Assembly: GCA_046728175.1 (NCBI GenBank)
Contig: JBKPEA010000085.1
Coordinates: 1 to 39,688, forward strand
Direction of reading: 5' to 3'
DNA length: 39,688 bases
Source: JAFAHS01 sp046728175
GTDB taxonomy: Bacteria > Desulfobacterota > Binatia > Binatales > Binataceae
The position numbers and the translations under genes are program-made. Positions 34,557 to 39,688 of the stretch are shown here, piece by piece; position 1 is the first letter of the stretch, and every line of letters starts with the position of its first letter. The notes under the pieces were generated by a model. The model ran no database searches, was not told where the DNA came from, and saw nothing but the letters and a program-made list of their open reading frames with translations.

Positions 34557-35882
34557 GTGGCAATCAGGACTGACCTTCAGCGGGAGTTGACCGCGATTTA
34601 TCGCGCTGCAATTGCCGCCGTCGATCCGGCGTTGCTGGTAGGACGGGCGCTCGACGGCACCACCTCAGCTTCGCGCGAAGTATTCAACCTGATAGTGGCG
34701 GCCAGGCGCTCGTTCGTACTTGCCATCGGCAAGGGCTCCCACTCGATGGCGAGCGAACTCCAACGCCGGCTCAGCTTGAAGATGGTCCGCGGCCTCGCCG
34801 TCGTTCCGCCCACGCCGCAGAGCCACGGGACGCCTCCTGGGATTCAGTGTCTGAGGGGTGGGCACCCGCTCCCCGACCAATCATCGGCCGACGCCGCGAG
34901 TGCCGCGCTCGACCTGCTCAAGGAAATGAAGGCAGGCGATCTGCTCATCGTTGCGCTCAGCGGCGGCGCCTCCGCGATGTTGGTGGCTCCGGCGGAAGGT
35001 GTGACGCTCGACGACAAGGTCGCAACTAACTCCGCCTTGCTCAGGTCGGGCGCGACAATCAAAGAACTCAACTGTGTCCGCAAGCACCTGTCGGCGGTAA
35101 AGGGTGGAAATCTGGTCCGCGCAACGCCCGCGGGCGCGCGGATCTTGGCGCTGATTCTTTCGGATGTTCTGGGCGACGATCTCGCGACGATTGGTTCTGG
35201 ACTCACCGCGCCCGACCCCTCCACCTTCTCGGACGCGATCGCGATTCTGAAACGTCGCCGAATCTGGGGTCGCGCTCCCGAGCGAGTCCGCGAACACCTG
35301 GAAAAAGGCGTGGCCGGCGAAATTCCCGAGACCCCCAAGAGCGGCGAGCCGATGTTTGCGCGCGTTACGAATCTGCTTATCGGCAGTAATCGCACCGCCG
35401 TCGATGCGGCCGCCGACGAGGCCGCCCGCCGCGGCTTCGTGATCGAACGATGGCGCGACCTCAAAGGCGAGGCCGACGACGTGGGGCGCGACCTCGCGCA
35501 TCAGCTGGCCAAGATCGAGTCGCCGCGCGTTTGCCTGCTCGCTGGTGGAGAGCCGACGGTAACCGTCCGCGGGAGGGGGCGCGGCGGGCGAGCTCAGCAA
35601 TGTGCCTTGGCCCTGGCGATCACTCTCTCCCAAATCGCGCCGCACGCGCAGGTCGCGGCTTTGGTGGCCGGAAGCGACGGAATCGACGGGCCGACCGACG
35701 CAGCCGGTGCCTTCGCATTTTCCGACAGCGTTAGCCGCGCGACCAGCAAAGGCCTCGACCCGGCAACGGCGTTGAAACACAACGACGCCTACAATTTGTT
35801 CGATTCGATCGGAGATCTGCTGCGGGTCGGTCCGACTGGTACAAACGTGACCGATTTGATGATCGGGTTGGCCAACTACTGA
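34557..35882 (+). CDS. glycerate 2-kinase, DUF4147/MOFRL family
   Basis: Phosphorylates D-glycerate to 2-phosphoglycerate; in other bacteria such enzymes serve glyoxylate, serine-cycle or tartrate metabolism. The 441-residue protein has the DUF4147 domain first (RGGHPLPDQSSADAA, then LSGGASAMLVAPAEG and DVLGDDLATIGSGLTAPDPS), then the C-terminal MOFRL domain (LAGGEPTVTVRGRGRGGRAQ and GSDGIDGPTDAAGAF). The start is GTG 34557, the first possible in this frame; there is no separate Shine-Dalgarno because a hairpin precedes it. TTG 34587 is an alternative. The isocitrate dehydrogenase follows after 5 bp, so they form an operon. Confidence 0.93.
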   Translation: MAIRTDLQRELTAIYRAAIAAVDPALLVGRALDGTTSASREVFNLIVAARRSFVLAIGKGSHSMASELQRRLSLKMVRGLAVVPPTPQSHGTPPGIQCLRGGHPLPDQSSADAASAALDLLKEMKAGDLLIVALSGGASAMLVAPAEGVTLDDKVATNSALLRSGATIKELNCVRKHLSAVKGGNLVRATPAGARILALILSDVLGDDLATIGSGLTAPDPSTFSDAIAILKRRRIWGRAPERVREHLEKGVAGEIPETPKSGEPMFARVTNLLIGSNRTAVDAAADEAARRGFVIERWRDLKGEADDVGRDLAHQLAKIESPRVCLLAGGEPTVTVRGRGRGGRAQQCALALAITLSQIAPHAQVAALVAGSDGIDGPTDAAGAFAFSDSVSRATSKGLDPATALKHNDAYNLFDSIGDLLRVGPTGTNVTDLMIGLANY

Positions 35883-35887
35883 AGGCA

Positions 35888-36955
35888 ATGAAACCGGCAA
35901 AAACCAAGTCGCGTTCCCGGAGTCCCTCGCCCGCGAAACGCGCCGGCGGTCCCCTGGTTACGCTGATTGGCGGCGATGGGGTTGGCCCCGAAGTTATCGA
36001 CGCCGCGCTCGCGGTAATCCGGGCGACGGGAGTCGCGATTGATTGGGATCGCCAGGCAGCGGGGGCCTACGCGGTGAAGCGGTTTGGCACTCCCGTTCCC
36101 GACGCGCTCATCAACTCATTGAAACGTACCAGGGTTGCCCTCAAGGGTCCGCTCGAAACCCGCTCGGGCGAGGGCTACCGATCGATAAACGTCTATCTGC
36201 GCAAGGCCTTCGATTTGTACGCCAACCTGCGTCCTACCCTGAGCTTTGCCGGCGTGCAGACGCCGTTTCGCAATATCGACCTGATCGTCGTACGTGAAAA
36301 CACCGAAGATCTGTATTCCGGCATCGAGCATGTCGTGGCACCTGGCGTGGTTGAAAGCATCAAAGTGATAACCGCACGTGCCTCGCGGCGCATCGCGCGC
36401 TTCGCGTTCGATTACGCCCGCCGTCATAAGCGCAAATCGCTGACCGCGATCCACAAAGCCAATATCATGAAGCTGTCAGACGGGTTATTCATTCGATGCG
36501 CCCGCACGCTCACAAAGGAGTATCCCGAAATCGAGTATCGCGAGCAGATCGTCGACGCCGCGTGCATGCGTCTGGTGACCGATCCGTCCTCGTTTGACGT
36601 TCTGCTGCTGGAAAACCTCTATGGCGACATCGTCTCCGACCTGTGCGCCGGGCTGGTTGGCGGGCTGGGTCTTGTCCCCGGCGCCAACTACGGTGACAAG
36701 GGCGCGATTTTCGAAGCGGTCCACGGGACCGCGCCCGACCTGGCGGGCAAGGGCATAGCGAATCCGATTGCGGCGATTTTGTCGGGCGCGATGATGCTCG
36801 ACTACCTGGGCTACACGGGGGCGGGAGCCGCCATCCGTACCGCGACCGGCAAGGTCCTGCGGTCAGGACGAGTGCTGACCGGCGATATCGGCGGGAAAGC
36901 CACGACCGAGGAGATGACTGCTGCGGTCATTGCCGCGCTGGGCCGTAATCGATGA
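35888..36955 (+). CDS. NAD-dependent isocitrate dehydrogenase (isocitrate/isopropylmalate family)
   Basis: Oxidative decarboxylation of isocitrate to 2-oxoglutarate. 355 residues, of which the first 21 are a Lys/Arg/Ser-rich extension. The substrate loop GYRSINVYLRK carries the Ser and Arg typical of isocitrate rather than isopropylmalate enzymes. VRENTEDLYSGIEH and LLENLYGDIVSDL are the metal-binding blocks. At the cofactor site HGTAPDLAG has Asp-Leu where NADP enzymes such as E. coli Icd have Lys-Tyr, so NAD specificity is inferred. Homoisocitrate dehydrogenase is an alternative, less likely. ATG 35888 has AAGG close upstream and sits 5 bp after the glycerate kinase. Confidence 0.9.
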   Translation: MKPAKTKSRSRSPSPAKRAGGPLVTLIGGDGVGPEVIDAALAVIRATGVAIDWDRQAAGAYAVKRFGTPVPDALINSLKRTRVALKGPLETRSGEGYRSINVYLRKAFDLYANLRPTLSFAGVQTPFRNIDLIVVRENTEDLYSGIEHVVAPGVVESIKVITARASRRIARFAFDYARRHKRKSLTAIHKANIMKLSDGLFIRCARTLTKEYPEIEYREQIVDAACMRLVTDPSSFDVLLLENLYGDIVSDLCAGLVGGLGLVPGANYGDKGAIFEAVHGTAPDLAGKGIANPIAAILSGAMMLDYLGYTGAGAAIRTATGKVLRSGRVLTGDIGGKATTEEMTAAVIAALGRNR

Positions 36956-37384
36956 CCAGGGTTCGCATCTAAGGCCGCAAGGAAAATGGCCAGGCGAATG
37001 GACGGGATTCCTGCCGGCTGACCACAGCCTGACCCCGATACGTCGTCGATGCCGTCGCGACAACTCCACAAGAACGTCTAGAGCCGAACCTAGACGAGAC
37101 GAGGAACGCGACGGCTAGGGGTGGCCATCGCCCCACATCTAGATTAGCAGTGTAACAACGCGCGCTCACCGCGGGTGCTGTCGGGATTCGGGGCTTACAA
37201 GACCACGATGGGGGCCATCGGATGGCCGAAGTCCGGGATTACCCCTTGGGCCACGTTCGTCGTATCGCAACGCACCCGCGTGACGTCCCGCCTCGCAGCA
37301 TTGAACCAAGGCCCTGCTCTGGCCAGACCATCTTTCGTCGCCGGTTTTGCTTCGCTATTTAGATAGGGTTTATTGGGTAAATTG
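36956..37384. other. 430-bp intergenic region with a CTAG-containing dyad
   Basis: I see no gene. At 37075-37096 there is a perfect inverted repeat CGTCTAG/CTAGACG with an 8-base spacer. CTAG is usually rare in bacteria and occurs again at 37116 and 37140. It could be an operator or a structured leader for the molybdoenzyme gene, though 290 bp separates them. Confidence 0.35.
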
Positions 37385-37978
37385 ATGAGCGATGTGAAGC
37401 CAGTTGATCGTCTCCCTCCCGGTCAGACCTTGACCGACAAGTTTCCGGTCTTGAGCTATGGCCCGGCTCCGCGTTTCGATCGCGCGAAATGGGATTTCCG
37501 AGTGGTCGGACTGGTCGAACCGCAGCTTAGTTTCAACTACGGCGAGTTCCGTGCGCTGCCGCAATCCCGCCAGGTGAGTGATTTTCACTGCGTAACGACC
37601 TGGTCGCGATTCGACAATGCCTGGGAAGGCGTCAAGGTGGGCGACCTGATGAGGCTGGTAACGCTCGCGCCCGAAGCCCGATTCGTCATTGTGCATTGTG
37701 ATGGTGGATACACGACCAATCTGCCGCTGGACGAGTTCCTCGACGATGATGTGATACTTGCACACCGGCACGATGGCCACGATCTGGAACCGGACCATGG
37801 CTGGCCGCTGCGGCTCGTGGTGCCGAAACTCTATGGATGGAAAAGCGCCAAGTGGGTCAGAGCGCTCGAGTTTAGCGATCGGGACCGGCGTGGATTCTGG
37901 GAAGTACGTGGCTATCACAACCATGCGGACCCGTGGCGCGAGGAACGTTACTCGTTTCAGGAAGAATCCGACGACTAG
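37385..37978 (+). CDS. small sulfite-oxidase-like molybdopterin oxidoreductase
   Basis: A 197-residue protein holding only the Moco-binding SUOX fold. The Mo-ligating cysteine is Cys69 in DFHCVTTWSR, and the conserved HGWPLRLVVPKLYGWKSAKW block near 140-158 is present, as is WEVRGYHNHADPW at the end. There is no Tat or other signal peptide, so unlike MsrP this version appears cytoplasmic, and no heme partner (MsrQ) gene is near. ATG 37385 was chosen over the TTG at 37373; ribosome-binding signals are weak for both. Electron donor and substrate are unknown; relatives are annotated as sulfite oxidase-like oxidoreductases. Confidence 0.88.
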   Translation: MSDVKPVDRLPPGQTLTDKFPVLSYGPAPRFDRAKWDFRVVGLVEPQLSFNYGEFRALPQSRQVSDFHCVTTWSRFDNAWEGVKVGDLMRLVTLAPEARFVIVHCDGGYTTNLPLDEFLDDDVILAHRHDGHDLEPDHGWPLRLVVPKLYGWKSAKWVRALEFSDRDRRGFWEVRGYHNHADPWREERYSFQEESDD

Positions 37979-38002
37979 CCCCAACGTGCGGAGTAGGGGC
38001 CA

Positions 38003-39634
38003 TTGGACACCGAGCAGCCGTTTGATCGCGAACGAAGCCTCGCGCGCCTGGCGCGCGAGGAGTTCGACCTCGGGGTGATTGGCGCTGGTATCAACGGCGC
38101 AGCAATCGCGCGTGACGCGGCGATGCGCGGCCTGCGGGTCGCGCTCGTGGAGCGCGGCGACTTTGGCGGGGGCACTTCCTCCCGATCATCCAAACTGATC
38201 CACGGCGGGTTTCGTTACCTGCCCCAGGGGCAGCTTCGCCTGGTTCACTCGGCGCTGCGCGAACGCGAACTGCTCCGCCGCCGCACCGCACCACACCTGG
38301 TTCACCCGGTACGATTCCTGTTTCCCCTTTATAAAGGAAGAGGCTATGGCCGCTTTACGATGGCCGCGGGGTTGTGGCTCTACGATCTGTTTGCGCGAGT
38401 TCCCCGCGCCGAGCACCATGAAACCCTGAGCGCGGCCAGGGTCCGCGAAATGGAGCCTGCCCTCGCGCGCCACGGTCTGCGCGGCGGTGCGACCTATTAC
38501 GACGCGTGGGGCGACGATGCGCGCCTCACCCTCGAGAATGTGTTGGACGCTGCGCTGAATGGGGCGGCCGTCGCGAATCGTACGGCCGCTGAGGGTTTCT
38601 CCAAGTCCGGGGGGCGCCTGCGCGCCGCGACCTTACGGGATCGTGTGGCTGGCCGAACCTTTGAACTGCGCGCGCGCGTATTTGTTAACGCTGCCGGACC
38701 GTGGGTCGACGAGGTAAGGCGCTTGGACGATCCGGCCGCACAGCCCTGCGTTCGCTTGACTAAAGGGGTGCACGTGGTGCTGCCGCGCACCGCGCTGCCG
38801 GTCTCGGACTGGATGGCACTCTCCGACGCAGCCGCGCGGATCGTCTTTGTGATGCCTCACGAGCGATATGTCGTCGTGGGTACCACCGACACCGATTACC
38901 ATGCGGATGCCCGCGCGGTCGCTGCCGATGACGCCGACCTGGCGTATTTGCTCGGGGTTCTCGGCGAAAGCCTGCCCGGCATGAAGTTGACCCGAGAGGA
39001 TGTCGCCTCGAGCTTCGCCGGCCTTCGCGCGCTGGTGCTCGATGGCGAGGGCACGCGCGCCCCCTCCGCGGTTTCCCGCGAAGAAGTGATCCTGGAGAGC
39101 GCTTCGGGCTTGCTTACCGTCGCTGGCGGCAAGCTGACCACGCATCGTGAGATCGCCGAGAAGCTGGTTACTCGCCTAACCAGGGAGCTCAATCGCCCAA
39201 CGACAGGTTGCACTACGGGAATCACACCGTTACCCGGCGCTCGTTTCGGCGATGCCTCAGGTGCTGATTCTGAGGCCCTGGACGCCCTACCGCGAACCAC
39301 CCGCGAGACCCTTGCGACTCGATACGGAACCCGCGCGGTGCTGCCCGCTCGTCTCGCGGCCGCCGACCGCGCCCTTGCCGCACCTATCGCAAGCGGATGC
39401 CCGGTGGTCGGCGCGGAAGTTATCCACGCGGTGCGAAACGAGATGGCCCTGACACTCGCCGATTTCATGGTCCGCCGAATCGGTGCAGTCTGGCGATGGC
39501 CCATGGAAGCCGAAGCAGCAGCCCCGGCGGTGGCGAGGTTGATGGCCACCGAGCTTAGGTGGGACCAACAACGCTGCGGGCGCGAACTTGCTGAGTTCAA
39601 AGAGGATCTCCGGCAGCGCCGGCTGTCCCGCTAA
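38003..39634 (+). CDS. glpD: aerobic glycerol-3-phosphate dehydrogenase
   Basis: FAD enzyme that oxidises sn-glycerol-3-phosphate to dihydroxyacetone phosphate and passes electrons to quinones at the membrane. 543 residues. The N-terminal GAGINGAA (27-34) is the FAD dinucleotide fold; GGTSSRSSKLIHGGFRYL, VNAAGPWVDEV and the C-terminal TVAGGKLTTHREIAE are GlpD hallmarks. The C-terminal helical domain (ALTLADFMVRR) is intact. The start is TTG 38003, the first in frame, with AGGGG about 5 bases upstream. It follows the molybdoenzyme by 24 bp, so may share its transcript. The next gene begins within its stop codon. Confidence 0.95.
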   Translation: MDTEQPFDRERSLARLAREEFDLGVIGAGINGAAIARDAAMRGLRVALVERGDFGGGTSSRSSKLIHGGFRYLPQGQLRLVHSALRERELLRRRTAPHLVHPVRFLFPLYKGRGYGRFTMAAGLWLYDLFARVPRAEHHETLSAARVREMEPALARHGLRGGATYYDAWGDDARLTLENVLDAALNGAAVANRTAAEGFSKSGGRLRAATLRDRVAGRTFELRARVFVNAAGPWVDEVRRLDDPAAQPCVRLTKGVHVVLPRTALPVSDWMALSDAAARIVFVMPHERYVVVGTTDTDYHADARAVAADDADLAYLLGVLGESLPGMKLTREDVASSFAGLRALVLDGEGTRAPSAVSREEVILESASGLLTVAGGKLTTHREIAEKLVTRLTRELNRPTTGCTTGITPLPGARFGDASGADSEALDALPRTTRETLATRYGTRAVLPARLAAADRALAAPIASGCPVVGAEVIHAVRNEMALTLADFMVRRIGAVWRWPMEAEAAAPAVARLMATELRWDQQRCGRELAEFKEDLRQRRLSR

Positions 39635-39688
39635 TGGCCGAAACCAAAGAGCAACTTCGAGCGCGCGCCCGCCGGATCGGAAAAATCC
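39634..39688 (+). CDS. start of a downstream gene, cut by window edge
   Basis: ATG 39634 overlaps the glpD TAA by one base (TAATG), so it is translationally coupled to glpD. Only about 18 codons are visible (MAETKEQLRARARRIGKI), with no recognisable domain. The overlap makes a real gene likely; its function cannot be told. Confidence 0.55.
   Translation, partial: MAETKEQLRARARRIGKI

Overview
The window reads as a piece of chromosome from a high-GC, Gram-negative, probably free-living aerobic heterotroph. A type II secretion operon and two lipobox proteins show an outer membrane. There is extensive acyl-CoA metabolism: two acyl-CoA dehydrogenases, a B12-dependent acyl-CoA mutase and three crotonases. 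A luciferase-like (F420/flavin) oxidoreductase is also present. This mix is typical of uncultured deltaproteobacterial-grade lineages such as Binatota/Desulfobacterota_B, but that placement is inference from gene content only. No tRNA, rRNA, CRISPR array, insertion sequence or phage gene was recognised.

Layout. 1-4149 (+): a tight operon of acyl-CoA dehydrogenase (cut by the window edge), mutase large subunit, B12-binding small subunit and a second acyl-CoA dehydrogenase; the active-site residues are those of isobutyryl-CoA mutase rather than methylmalonyl-CoA mutase. 4191-4904 (-): PtpB-like protein phosphatase. 5243-9616 (-): a secreted protein followed by two ABC half-transporters, translationally coupled. 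9738-14000: a crotonase (+), a luciferase-like oxidoreductase (-), a frame-broken alpha/beta hydrolase (+) and a DUF1348 protein (+), with much non-coding DNA. 14230-23213 (-): an uninterrupted gspEFGHIJKLMN operon without gspC, gspD or a prepilin peptidase, preceded on the same strand by a BamE-like lipoprotein. 24185-27369: a small unknown gene coupled to a crotonase, then two frame-broken genes (crotonase, SnoaL-like) and gene-poor DNA.

27749-39688: a housekeeping segment. It holds hisI-hisG (-), a lipoprotein hydrolase (+), a Bcp-type peroxiredoxin (-), then on + the genes thrB, metF, folE, rpiA, glycerate 2-kinase, NAD-type isocitrate dehydrogenase, a small sulfite-oxidase-like molybdoenzyme and glpD, and the first codons of one more gene. 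metF/folE overlap and folE/rpiA are 22 bp apart; glycerate kinase and isocitrate dehydrogenase are 5 bp apart.

Working together: the first operon could interconvert branched and straight C4 acyl-CoAs and feed beta-oxidation, where the crotonases act. The right-hand segment supplies folate/C1, pentose phosphate, glycerate, TCA and glycerol-phosphate functions. The points most worth a second look are the mutase active-site signature and the cluster of frame-disrupting indels at 25.7-27.4 kb. A related case is the hydrolase at 12.4 kb, which lost its catalytic serine codon through a 2-bp deletion.
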